NCBI GenBank assembly: GCA_937914725.1
Contig: CALDMJ010000041.1
Location: 1-9,488, forward strand
Reading direction: 5' to 3'
Source of the DNA: an uncultured Clostridia bacterium
GTDB lineage: Bacteria; Bacillota; Clostridia; Christensenellales; UBA1242
Length of the DNA stretch: 9,488 bases
Below the pieces are notes generated by a model. The model did not search any database. It had not been told where the DNA came from and saw nothing but the letters and a program-made list of their open reading frames with translations. The position numbers and the translations under genes were made by a program. This document shows, one piece after another, positions 1 through 6,847 of the stretch; the stretch's first letter is position 1; each line of letters opens with the position of its first letter.

Positions 1-1624
1 CTACAACGTCGCGATTGATAGCAAAGTCAAAACGGATGAAAACGGCTATTTCTTTGTAAGTGATTTGGTCAATGGTTCAAAAATTAGCTTCCTAAAGGAC
101 GGAAGAACTTTTACATCGACACTCACCATTGATAAGGCAAACTTGTTTAATCAAAACATTTCTGAAAAAACCATATATGATGTCACATTGAGAATAATTA
201 CAAAAATGGACAATACGGATACTCCTTTACAAGGCGTTGAAGTTTTGTATGCTAACAATCTTGAGCATATTGCAACAACTGATGCTGACGGATATGTTGA
301 AATGAAACTAAAGCTTGGCGATAAACTGAAATTTGTTCTTAAAGATTATTATATTTCTGATTGGACATTTAGAAATGTTGATCAAATTAACTCTACAATT
401 ACTGGAAATGTCGAGTACTCTACAGATACATTACAAGTTAGAGTTGTGAATTCAAATGATGAAGCGCTCAATGCTGAATTTACAGACATCACAACCAACT
501 CTGCATTATCTGCTAAAAAAGAAGATAATGGAACGTACACTATTCAGGCAAAACTTGGAACAAAAATTGAAGTTTATGCTGAGGGATATGCGACAAAGGT
601 ATTTGTAGTTGAGGAGTCGGATTATACAAGTGTGCGCAAAATTGTGCTTTATGTATATCAGTCAACGACTGTGAAAATTTACAACGCAAGAGCCGAGGCT
701 ATATCGGGCGTAACTGTTCAAGTGGATGGACAACCAGTTGGCACTACCGATTTGGCAGGCGAACGCTTGATTGACAATATTTATATCGGGCAAACGATTA
801 CATTCGGGCATAGTTTGTATAAGATTGCTGAGTATGTTTTTGACGGGAAGTCAACAATCACACTGCAAGCGGAATATAAGTCGGTCAAAGTGCTGCTTCA
901 ATTTTACAAGCCAAAATCATTTATTAATGAAAACATTGTTGCGATTGAAAATGTAAGCACAAACTTGACGATTGTTGTAAATTCAATGTCTGCAAGTATT
1001 AGTGTATATGACAACAAATTGTGTTTTGATGCGTTCTTCTATTCAACGGTTTACTTCAATTCTTCGCTTTACGCTATTACAAACAAAAACGGCGAATTTT
1101 TGATGGAGGGTACAACTGGTGTTCCGCTTGTTATCGACCCTGAAACGGCTGTTAAAATAGACGATGTTGAAGGGTATGTCACATACTACTTGTTTGCAAA
1201 GAAGTATGTCACGCTCACAGGAACAGTGACATTTCCAAAGGATGCTAAAACACTAAAGGTCGAAATATTTATGGGGGGCAAACGCGTTGCAGAAAGTGAC
1301 GACTTAGGGAATTTTACGCTCGAACACGTTGTTGAGGGGGATGAAATTGTCTTTAAGTGCGACGGCTATACCTTTGCGCAATATTTCGTAGTTGACGCAA
1401 ATGAACCTATGACAATTGTTGCAAACCCGAAAGACCCGTTTGAATACCTTGCAATCTACGTTTTGTTTGGTGTGCTTGTAATATGCTTCATCGTTCCGTT
1501 TTTTGTCGGCTTGAGAAGAAAGAGAAATCCGCTAGTCGATATTGATAAAATTCAGTACGACAACCTTGAGGGCAAATCTCAAGATGCAAAAAAAGATAAA
1601 AAGAACAAGAAATCAAAAAAATAA
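1..1624 (+). CDS. Membrane-anchored multi-domain surface protein (carboxypeptidase-regulatory/CnaB-like repeats), 5' partial
   Basis: The frame is open from base 2, so the start lies upstream of the window; the first in-frame start-like codon (TTG at 65) falls inside a domain and is not a real start. About 540 residues are visible. They contain at least five short beta-sandwich-like modules with the pattern T/S-D-x-x-G-x-F/Y-x-x-x-x-L-x-x-G-x-x-I/L-x-F: near bases 32-91 (TDENGYFFVSDLVNGSKISF), 275-340 (TDADGYVEMKLKLGDKLKF), 745-810, 1076-1140 and 1292-1357. This fits the carboxypeptidase-regulatory-like/CnaB-type fold of Firmicutes surface proteins. One hydrophobic segment (about 1445-1510) is followed by RRKRN and a Lys-rich tail, giving a C-terminal anchor with the repeats outside and the basic tail in the cytoplasm. 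There is no LPXTG motif. The ligand is unknown; adhesion or a structural cell-surface role is inferred. It converges with the RHS unit and is not in its operon. Confidence 0.8.
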   Translation, partial: YNVAIDSKVKTDENGYFFVSDLVNGSKISFLKDGRTFTSTLTIDKANLFNQNISEKTIYDVTLRIITKMDNTDTPLQGVEVLYANNLEHIATTDADGYVEMKLKLGDKLKFVLKDYYISDWTFRNVDQINSTITGNVEYSTDTLQVRVVNSNDEALNAEFTDITTNSALSAKKEDNGTYTIQAKLGTKIEVYAEGYATKVFVVEESDYTSVRKIVLYVYQSTTVKIYNARAEAISGVTVQVDGQPVGTTDLAGERLIDNIYIGQTITFGHSLYKIAEYVFDGKSTITLQAEYKSVKVLLQFYKPKSFINENIVAIENVSTNLTIVVNSMSASISVYDNKLCFDAFFYSTVYFNSSLYAITNKNGEFLMEGTTGVPLVIDPETAVKIDDVEGYVTYYLFAKKYVTLTGTVTFPKDAKTLKVEIFMGGKRVAESDDLGNFTLEHVVEGDEIVFKCDGYTFAQYFVVDANEPMTIVANPKDPFEYLAIYVLFGVLVICFIVPFFVGLRRKRNPLVDIDKIQYDNLEGKSQDAKKDKKNKKSKK

Positions 1625-1799
1625 ACCGCTAAAATGCGGATAAATTGCCTTTTGAGTTTGTATTGCGTTAAATGCTAAATGAAATAAACTAAACGCTAAT
1701 GAAATAAGCAAATTGATAATAATACTAATTGTTAGTAAAACAAAAGAATTATAAATAAACAAAAGCAATATAAAAAGAATAAAGACAATATAAAAAACC
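1625..1799. other. AT-rich intergenic spacer between convergent genes
   Basis: This noncoding stretch is strongly A-rich on the plus strand. Just after the surface-protein stop there is a weak 4-bp hairpin (CCGC at 1626-1629, GCGG at 1636-1639) without a proper T-run. The rest holds degenerate short repeats, such as CAATATAAAAA twice about 20 bases apart (around 1767 and 1787) and two variants of GCTAA(A)TGAAATAA. The open minus-strand frame here is a by-product of base composition. I see no gene. Confidence 0.6.
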
Positions 1800-1838
1800 A
1801 AAAAACAAAGCCACAAAATGTTTGTGACTTTGTTTTTT
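1800..1838. terminator. Bidirectional rho-independent terminator
   Basis: An 18-position stem with one mismatch: the arm AAAAAACAAAG-C-CACAAA (1800-1817) pairs with TTTGTG-A-CTTTGTTTTTT (1821-1838) around a 3-base ATG loop, with a single C/A mismatch at 1811/1827. T-runs flank it on both strands. It begins two bases beyond the stop of the minus-strand gene ending at 1840 and lies downstream of the plus-strand surface protein, so it can end both convergent transcripts. Confidence 0.88.
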
Positions 1839-1839
1839 G

Positions 1840-2190
1840 TTATAGGGAAGATATCAACGCTTCCAAAGTGTGAATGCGACTTGCATTGTTTTCAGCCTTT
1901 GCATAAAGTTCGGCAAGAACAGTTTGCGGGCTTTGTCCGTCTTTCATCAGTATGCCAAGATTAATGCGTCTCGTGCATTTTTCAAACATTTCGCGATACT
2001 CGGTTTCAAACCAAAATTTTATATCGCTAATTTCGTTTTCGTAAAGTTCTTTCGTTGTAAAAAGCGTGTATATCCAAACATATTCCTTTTTGCCGTCGAT
2101 TAGCATTGCTTCTTGTATCAGCCTGCCTTTTGTGAAGTCGCATTGTTCTTCCGTTAGTTCCATTGTTTTTAATTCATTAAATATTTTCAT
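1840..2190 (-). CDS. Hypothetical protein, 116 aa, last gene of the RHS-collar unit
   Basis: I do not recognise this family. The start ATG has a clear AAGGAG ribosome site (2199-2204) with 8-base spacing, placed directly after the stop of the collar gene; the gap between the two genes is 14 bases, so they are surely cotranscribed. The product is soluble, without signal peptide or membrane segment. It has charged, mostly helical-looking sequence with aromatic stretches (EYVWIYTLFTTKELYENE; FWFETEYREMFEKC) and ends in a short amphipathic helix (NNASRIHTLEALISSL). The bidirectional terminator follows the stop at once. Position after a tail-collar gene suggests a partner such as a tail-fibre chaperone or assembly protein. 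That is inference from gene order only; an unrelated regulatory or immunity protein is equally possible. Confidence 0.75.
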   Translation of the reverse strand: MKIFNELKTMELTEEQCDFTKGRLIQEAMLIDGKKEYVWIYTLFTTKELYENEISDIKFWFETEYREMFEKCTRRINLGILMKDGQSPQTVLAELYAKAENNASRIHTLEALISSL

Positions 2191-2204
2191 TTATTTATCT
2201 CCTT

Positions 2205-2984
2205 TTAGCTTTTTCTTTCCCAGATATAAACTGTAGTATATGGTGGCATATTGGTGTGTGCTTTACCACCGCCAGCGTCCTTATTTATAGCAACAGTGCT
2301 TTCAATTAAAGGCATATTTTGTTTGGTATAGTACACATAACCTAAGTTTTTATTGTTTGTGCATCCACCAAGCCCGATTGTTCCGTATTTTGCGCCATAG
2401 CAGTATGAGTCGCGATCCCCACCGCCATAAACTAGGTGGCTATGTGCCTTTTGTTCGTGAGTGTGTATAGGCATCTCTTCTTTTGTCAAAATGTGTTCCG
2501 CTTCGCCACCCGATTTACCAAATTCAAATTTTTCTCCGATACCAAGTAAAAATTGGTCTTGTATTCGTTCCCAGTGTCCCCCAAATACTTCATTTGGGTT
2601 AATGAAAGTCTTTGACATATATATAGCCCCGACTGGGTAAATGTCGTCAATAGTGAGCAGTCTTGATTCAATGTTAGCAATTTTGTTGTCGTGTGCATTT
2701 ATCTTTGTATCGCAAGAATCAATGCGCGACTTGTTAGAATTTGCTAAATTTTGCGCCGCAGTGATTTGCAACTGTGGCGCGCTATCAAAAGCAATTGACG
2801 GCGCAGGAGTCGTTTCGCTCCCAACAAAAACTTTTGTGCCCATTTTTTCGACCACTTGATTTTGCGCGTTGGTTGCAGCAGTATTTGCAGCATTAGCAAT
2901 ATCAATCGCGCTAGCCGATTTTGATTGACGCACCTGACACATTGCCGTATCTATCGTACGTATTTTTGAGGGTAATTGCGACAT
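2205..2984 (-). CDS. Phage tail collar / baseplate Gp10-like C-terminal domain protein
   Basis: The C-terminal half (about residues 113-259) is a recognisable tail collar/Gp10 C-terminal-type domain. It opens with DIYPVGAIYMS, continues with NPNEVFGGHWERIQDQFLLG, carries a His-rich pair HTH (174-176) and HSH (181-183), and ends in NMPPYTTVYIWERKS. In phages such domains form trimeric fibre or baseplate tips, and HxH motifs there can bind metal. The N-terminal part is Ala/Asn/Gln-rich and then helical (residues 24-110), a likely stalk. The start is uncertain. The first ATG (2984) lies 74 bases inside the RHS gene in the +1 frame and has no Shine-Dalgarno sequence; ATG at 2942 also lacks one. 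An in-frame TGA lies just upstream (about 3013). Translation may depend on coupling or frameshifting from the RHS gene, or the two may once have been one frame. A tail protein from a prophage is the main alternative, but no other phage morphogenesis genes are visible. Confidence 0.82.
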   Translation of the reverse strand: MSQLPSKIRTIDTAMCQVRQSKSASAIDIANAANTAATNAQNQVVEKMGTKVFVGSETTPAPSIAFDSAPQLQITAAQNLANSNKSRIDSCDTKINAHDNKIANIESRLLTIDDIYPVGAIYMSKTFINPNEVFGGHWERIQDQFLLGIGEKFEFGKSGGEAEHILTKEEMPIHTHEQKAHSHLVYGGGDRDSYCYGAKYGTIGLGGCTNNKNLGYVYYTKQNMPLIESTVAINKDAGGGKAHTNMPPYTTVYIWERKS

Positions 2985-5900
2985 TATTTTGACTGTATAG
3001 TTTTTCTGTCAATCGACCAAATTCGTCGTAATTGCAACTAATTTGGTTTTGGGCGCAATTGTCGTTAGTGTTAGTAAGGTTGCCAAAAGCATCGTAGTAG
3101 TTTTCGACGAGGGTAGATGAGTTGCCGCTTGCGTCCACAAACTCAATTTTTGTTGCGTTGCCGTCGAGGTTTGTATAGACGACAAACTTTTCATTCTTAG
3201 CGTTTGTAGTAGTGGCTTTTTGTCCTGTAACAATTTGAGTAGTTGAGCCGTCCACATTAGTTTGTGATTCGACAATGTCAGCATATTCTGTGCTATAGTA
3301 AGTGCTGCCGCAAAGGAGAGCCTTTGTTTGTCTGCCAAAGCCGTCGTACTCAAACGCGACGGAGACGTTGTTGTGCGTGAGGGAAGTTAGGAGTCCGCCT
3401 ACATAACGAGAACAGTTGGTGTTGACGTCGTTGTTAATCGTTGTGGAGATTTGGAGTAGTGAGTCGTCATAGACGTCGTACCCGTAACTTACTTTGTTGC
3501 CGTCATTGTCGGTTGTGGTTTCGACAAGTCCAGATTTGTCGGCAAATGTGCTTTCCGCGATTTTGTCGCCAAACTCATTGTACTCGCAGGTTTCTTGTCC
3601 TTTGTCATTGACATTTGTGAGGGAGACAAGTTTGCTTGCAGGTTCGTCCTTGTGGTAGGTCACTGACTTTGTTTTTGTGCCTTTGTCGTTGTAGGTATTT
3701 TCGGTGACGATGCCAGTGAAGTCGACTGTACGCACGAGTTCGCCGCTAGTATTGTAGTCGTAGGTTGTGACGTATTCTTTGCCGCCTGACTTAGGTTGTA
3801 TGATTGACTTGACAAGTTTTTTCTTGTTGTTGTACTCAAAGCGCGTAATGTATTCGCTATCGCTTGATTCGACGTAAGATTTGAGCCCTGATTTAAATTC
3901 GGTATAACTCCATTCGCCGCGTTTGAGGCTCATACCATAGAACTTGGCGTTGCCTGTATTGTTTGTGTAGTCAAAGTACACCGCGATGTCTACAAGTGAG
4001 TCGTTGGGGTCTTCGCTGATTGTGACGGGGAATGCGCAGTACTGCCAATCGGTGTTCATCCAATCAAAGCTGCAAAATTGCTCGACTGTTTTTGACTGAC
4101 CGTTGTTTTGGTAGGTGAGAACGGCGCGGAGTTCAAACCTGCGGGCTTTTTTGAAAGAGTCTATATTTTGAAGGAGAGTGTTTTCAAGTTCGTCGTCTGA
4201 GTGATTTGGGTCGCAGTGACCGCAATAATCGGTGTTGTGCCTTGAAACCCACGTTGCGTCTGCTTTTGCCCAGCCTGAAAGTACGAGGTCGGTTATTTTA
4301 TTTGCCTTAATTTTTTGGATGGTAGCGTCGGGAAGTTTTTTGTAAATGATAGGGTTTTCCGCATTGCACACGTCATATGTTGAGTTGTTGTGCGTATCGG
4401 CTAGCGAAAGCGCTACGATGTCGTCGCCACATTCTGTGTTAGAACCGAGGTAAGTTTCAGCGACTGTTGAGGTAGGGCTGACTTGGGGTTGAATGTTTGC
4501 AAGTAAGTTTTCGGCGTAGCCGCATTCTTTGATTGTGAATGCGCTGGATGTGCCGTTGCGTTCGTAAGAAATTGCGTCGACATTGCCGATGATTGCGTTG
4601 TTTTCAAACACGTTGTTGTATTGATTGATGACTTTGCCGAGGTTATCAAACACGTAAGTCGTTGTTTTGTTGGTTTCGGTGTTTGTAAGGCTTGTAGATT
4701 CGCACGCGTTGTATGAAATCGTAATTTCATTGTTGGTGGAACAAGCAGCGTTTGAGAGGGTTATGCCGTTGTTTGAAAAGTGTGTTGAATAGGAAATTTC
4801 TGCGATTTTGCTGATTTTTCCAGCTGAATATTCGAATTGGTATCCCATTCCGTTGTAGTTTACGATTTCGACAAGGTTGTCGTTTGCGTCGTAGCGATAT
4901 TTGCAAATGTTTGGACTATCGGCACTTGAAGGGTAATGTACTTCGACGAGGCGGGAAGAGTTGTCGTAAACATAAGAGGTTGTGCGGCTTTTTGAGTCCA
5001 CAATTGATGAGATAAGTCCGTCGTCGTTATAGTTGAATGTGAAAACTTGTTTGTCGGTGTCGACGATTTTTTCAATGCGTTCGTTGTCGTAGATAATTTG
5101 AATTTGGTTTTCGTAATTATCCATTATGACAAACAATTTGTAAACATTGCTTTGTGATGTTGCGGTGAAGCCCAACATATTGCCGTTTGAGTCGGTGATT
5201 AGCATTTCGGGGGATTGCTCGTTTAGGAGCGCGAGTTGGTGCGTTTTTTTCAAGAGAAGGGTGTCATAATCGGCAATTGAGGTGTCGATAGATTCGATTT
5301 GTTCGTCCATTTTTTTCATTTCGAGGGTCATTTGGGCGGACGAATATTTTTTGTTCATTTCAAAAATTGTTTTTTGAATTTGTAGGCTTTGGTTTCGTCT
5401 ACCCATTGTGCCGACGTCGTCGCCGCCTGCACCCCAAGTTGCTGTTTGAGAGAGGGTATCAACAGTATTAGAGATGTTGGTGCAACGCATTTTCAATGAG
5501 TATTCTTCACTTGTTGGATAGGTTGCTTTTGTGTCGTGGTTTGTTGGGATGTCGACAAACATATAGGAGCGGTTGTCGACTAAAGCGGTATACCTTTTGT
5601 ATTTTTCGCGGTATTCGTCGTTGAGAGTTTTTGATGCTAGTTGCAGGTTTATATCTGCTTCTTCATTTGAAAGACTTAGTGATTGTGATTGTTCGTTTAA
5701 ATCGGACATTTGTTTTGAAAGCGTCAGCAATTCTTTTGCTGCGACACTGTTTGTTTTTTGCACTCTAAGTTCTTTCAAAGTCTTTTTTAGTTGTTTGACT
5801 TCTTCTTTTAGGTTGACAATTTCGTCGCTTTCTTGGTCTAAGAGAGTTACGCCTTGGATGTTTTCATATTTTGTGATGAGCGTAAGACCTGAGTCGGAAA

Positions 5901-6483
5901 CTGTCTCTTTGGTGACTTTGTGATAGACGCCGCTATCGTCTAGGAACTGCAACTTTCCGTCTTGGTTGATGTGGACGTCCTTTTGCGTGAGGTAGATTTT
6001 TTCGGAATTGGCGTCTAAATAGTAGTATTTATCTTGAAAGATAACATAACTGCCGCTTGCGTCGATGTAGGTATATTGTGCAGTTGTTTGTTTGTCAGCG
6101 AAAGTGCTGTCTGGCAGCGTTTCTTTGACAACATATTGGTTGAAGTTGGTTTTCCAACCCTTTCCGCAGTTATTAAGCGGTAGGGGGATGAGTGAATCCG
6201 AAAATGGCGCGAGAGGGTTTTTAGCACCTGCATTTAGCGAGTTAAATGTGTGGCTGATGCTAATTGGGAGCACTTTTGAATTGCTTGTTACGTCTTCAAA
6301 AGACAATTTGAGTGCGCCAGTGGATAGGTTCGCTTCACCTGTTCCTGCTTTGCCTGCGTCTATTGTTTTAGTCGCTTGACTGTCAATCGCTTCGTTTTTG
6401 TAATAGTATTCGGTTATAAGTTTTAGGGTATTTGTGTCGATTGCGGAATGAGTTATTCCAGTTATGGTGATTGCAAAGTCCAT
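2911..6483 (-). CDS. RHS/YD-repeat protein with internal coiled coils and carbohydrate-binding-like insertion
   Basis: The product is 1190 residues from ATG at 6483. That start is preferred to the TTG at 6519 because a candidate promoter places the transcript start near 6513, although no clear Shine-Dalgarno sequence precedes the ATG. Residues 1-215 are a beta-rich RHS-type N-terminus (GEANLSTGALKLSFEDV; HTFNS; GKGWKTNFNQY). Two Glu/Lys/Leu coiled-coil stretches follow (about 216-295 and 370-425). YD repeats come next (YVYDNSSRLVEV, YRYDANDNLVEI), then a Trp/Cys-rich galactose-binding-like module (about 680-865: LSGWAKADATW, YCGHCDPNH, FDWMNTDWQYCAF). A second YD series fills 875-1190 (FEYDGFGRQTKAL, YYDAFGNLTN, NYDEFGRLTEKL, NTYDRYGNVSG). 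YD repeats normally build a hollow beta-shell around a toxic tip. Here the frame ends in TAG a few residues after a YD repeat, with no RHS core signature and no toxin. No N-terminal signal peptide or PAAR/VgrG-type domain is visible, so the export route is unknown. Confidence 0.88.
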   Translation of the reverse strand: MDFAITITGITHSAIDTNTLKLITEYYYKNEAIDSQATKTIDAGKAGTGEANLSTGALKLSFEDVTSNSKVLPISISHTFNSLNAGAKNPLAPFSDSLIPLPLNNCGKGWKTNFNQYVVKETLPDSTFADKQTTAQYTYIDASGSYVIFQDKYYYLDANSEKIYLTQKDVHINQDGKLQFLDDSGVYHKVTKETVSDSGLTLITKYENIQGVTLLDQESDEIVNLKEEVKQLKKTLKELRVQKTNSVAAKELLTLSKQMSDLNEQSQSLSLSNEEADINLQLASKTLNDEYREKYKRYTALVDNRSYMFVDIPTNHDTKATYPTSEEYSLKMRCTNISNTVDTLSQTATWGAGGDDVGTMGRRNQSLQIQKTIFEMNKKYSSAQMTLEMKKMDEQIESIDTSIADYDTLLLKKTHQLALLNEQSPEMLITDSNGNMLGFTATSQSNVYKLFVIMDNYENQIQIIYDNERIEKIVDTDKQVFTFNYNDDGLISSIVDSKSRTTSYVYDNSSRLVEVHYPSSADSPNICKYRYDANDNLVEIVNYNGMGYQFEYSAGKISKIAEISYSTHFSNNGITLSNAACSTNNEITISYNACESTSLTNTETNKTTTYVFDNLGKVINQYNNVFENNAIIGNVDAISYERNGTSSAFTIKECGYAENLLANIQPQVSPTSTVAETYLGSNTECGDDIVALSLADTHNNSTYDVCNAENPIIYKKLPDATIQKIKANKITDLVLSGWAKADATWVSRHNTDYCGHCDPNHSDDELENTLLQNIDSFKKARRFELRAVLTYQNNGQSKTVEQFCSFDWMNTDWQYCAFPVTISEDPNDSLVDIAVYFDYTNNTGNAKFYGMSLKRGEWSYTEFKSGLKSYVESSDSEYITRFEYNNKKKLVKSIIQPKSGGKEYVTTYDYNTSGELVRTVDFTGIVTENTYNDKGTKTKSVTYHKDEPASKLVSLTNVNDKGQETCEYNEFGDKIAESTFADKSGLVETTTDNDGNKVSYGYDVYDDSLLQISTTINNDVNTNCSRYVGGLLTSLTHNNVSVAFEYDGFGRQTKALLCGSTYYSTEYADIVESQTNVDGSTTQIVTGQKATTTNAKNEKFVVYTNLDGNATKIEFVDASGNSSTLVENYYDAFGNLTNTNDNCAQNQISCNYDEFGRLTEKLYSQNNVAITLKNTYDRYGNVSGASIKIG

Positions 6484-6519
6484 TGTGGAATTTTCTTTGA
6501 GGATTAACAAAAAAAACAA

Positions 6520-6549
6520 ATTGTATGTTTAAAAGAAAAATATAGTAAA
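6520..6549 (-). promoter_or_regulatory. Candidate promoter of the RHS-collar unit
   Basis: On the minus strand, TTTACT (6549-6544) and TACAAT (6525-6520) are separated by 18 bases, matching the -35 and -10 consensus at 4/6 and 5/6 positions. The predicted start is near 6513, leaving a leader of about 30 bases before ATG 6483. It lies back to back with the plus-strand tRNA promoter. The region is AT-rich, so chance matches are likely. Confidence 0.35.
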
Positions 6550-6555
6550 AAATGA

Positions 6556-6584
6556 TTGACAAAATTTGCTATATATGCTAAACT
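6556..6584 (+). promoter_or_regulatory. Sigma-A-type promoter of the tRNA-Ser locus
   Basis: A perfect -35 TTGACA (6556-6561), a 17-base spacer and a -10 TAAACT (6579-6584, 4/6 match) predict a transcript start near 6591, about 11 bases before the tRNA-Ser 5' end at 6602. This is the expected layout for a stable-RNA promoter. It probably also drives the complete tRNA-Ser at 6848, since no comparably good promoter is seen between the two and no terminator intervenes. Confidence 0.75.
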
Positions 6585-6601
6585 AATCAATGCAAGAATT
6601 T

Positions 6602-6676
6602 GGAGAGCTGTCCGAGTGGTTTAAGGAGATAGTCTTGAAAACAAGCAGTTATCTGCTGGTGTGAAATTCCATCAAT
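6602..6676 (+). pseudogene. Disrupted tRNA-Ser(UGA): 5' half intact, 3' half lost at the anticodon loop
   Basis: Bases 6602-6641 are a normal tRNA-Ser 5' half: acceptor strand GGAGAGC, D-arm TCCGAGTGGTTTAAGGA, and anticodon loop CTTGAAA with anticodon TGA at 6636-6638. The anticodon stem then fails (5' strand ATAGT against ACAAG, two mismatches). No GCTCTCC acceptor strand or canonical GTTCGA T-loop follows. A hairpin AGCAG/CTGCT (6644-6657) and GAAAT/ATTTC around a 7-base loop mimic a variable arm and T-arm, but the sequence is not that of a functional tRNA. It could be the attL junction of the element to the right, or a decayed tRNA gene. A good promoter remains upstream. Confidence 0.72.
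6632..6645 (+). other. Candidate attachment-site core at the tRNA anticodon loop
   Basis: The 11-mer GTCTTGAAAAC (6632-6642) is shared exactly with the complete tRNA-Ser (6878-6888). Sequence similarity to a tRNA-Ser ends right here. At this position the sequence forms a small inverted repeat CTTG-AAAA-CAAG (6634-6645), the shape expected of paired core-type sites around a tyrosine-recombinase crossover. Crossover in the anticodon loop is a known integration class for tRNA-targeting integrases. Assignment as attL is inferred; the partner site is not in the window. Confidence 0.45.
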
Positions 6677-6815
6677 TTCTAACATTTCTGCCTAATTGTC
6701 CGTAAAATGGCGGGTTTTGAGAGTTCCAAGTTCTAACAACTTGGTGAGCGACACCTTACAATTCTAACAAAAGTTCTAACAAATTTACAATTTTTAGAAT
6801 TCGGGGCTGTTAGAA
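6677..6815 (+). repeat. Left cluster of heptamer repeats TTCTAAC (putative integrase arm-type sites)
   Basis: TTCTAAC occurs in direct orientation at 6677-6683, 6731-6737, 6762-6768 and 6774-6780, usually within a longer A/G-TTCTAACAA, and in inverted orientation (GTTAGAA) at 6809-6815. A degenerate copy (TTTAGAA) lies near 6793. Start-to-start distances of 54, 31 and 12 are near multiples of a helical turn. With the right cluster they flank the intact tRNA-Ser. Binding by the AP2-like N-terminus of the integrase is inferred. Confidence 0.6.
6726..6744 (+). other. Perfect 7-bp hairpin around one arm-type repeat
   Basis: CCAAGTT (6726-6732) and AACTTGG (6738-6744) form a perfect inverted repeat with a CTAAC loop. 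There is no T-run, so it is not a terminator. One TTCTAAC heptamer lies across the left arm and the loop. It could be an RNA-processing structure in the spacer between the two tRNA-Ser sequences, or a protein-binding palindrome. Confidence 0.4.
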
Positions 6816-6847
6816 TTATTATTAAAAATGCCCCAAAAACTTAATAT

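Noticed and set aside
1626..1639. Terminator directly after the surface-protein gene
   Set aside because: The stem is only 4 bp and no T-run follows; the long hairpin at 1800-1838 is the credible terminator.
1613..1816. 67-residue hydrophobic minus-strand open frame resembling a membrane protein
   Set aside because: It comes from the A-rich spacer read backwards, overlaps the end of the surface-protein gene and the terminator arm, and has no ribosome site.
2911..6483. Polymorphic RHS toxin with C-terminal toxin and downstream immunity gene
   Set aside because: No RHS core motif or toxin domain follows the last YD repeat, and the next gene is a collar-type protein rather than an immunity protein.
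6483..6519. Longer RHS start at TTG 6519 with a hydrophobic 12-residue leader
   Set aside because: The added residues (MFFLLILKENST) are too short for a signal peptide, the codon has no ribosome site, and the candidate promoter places the transcript start inside this stretch.
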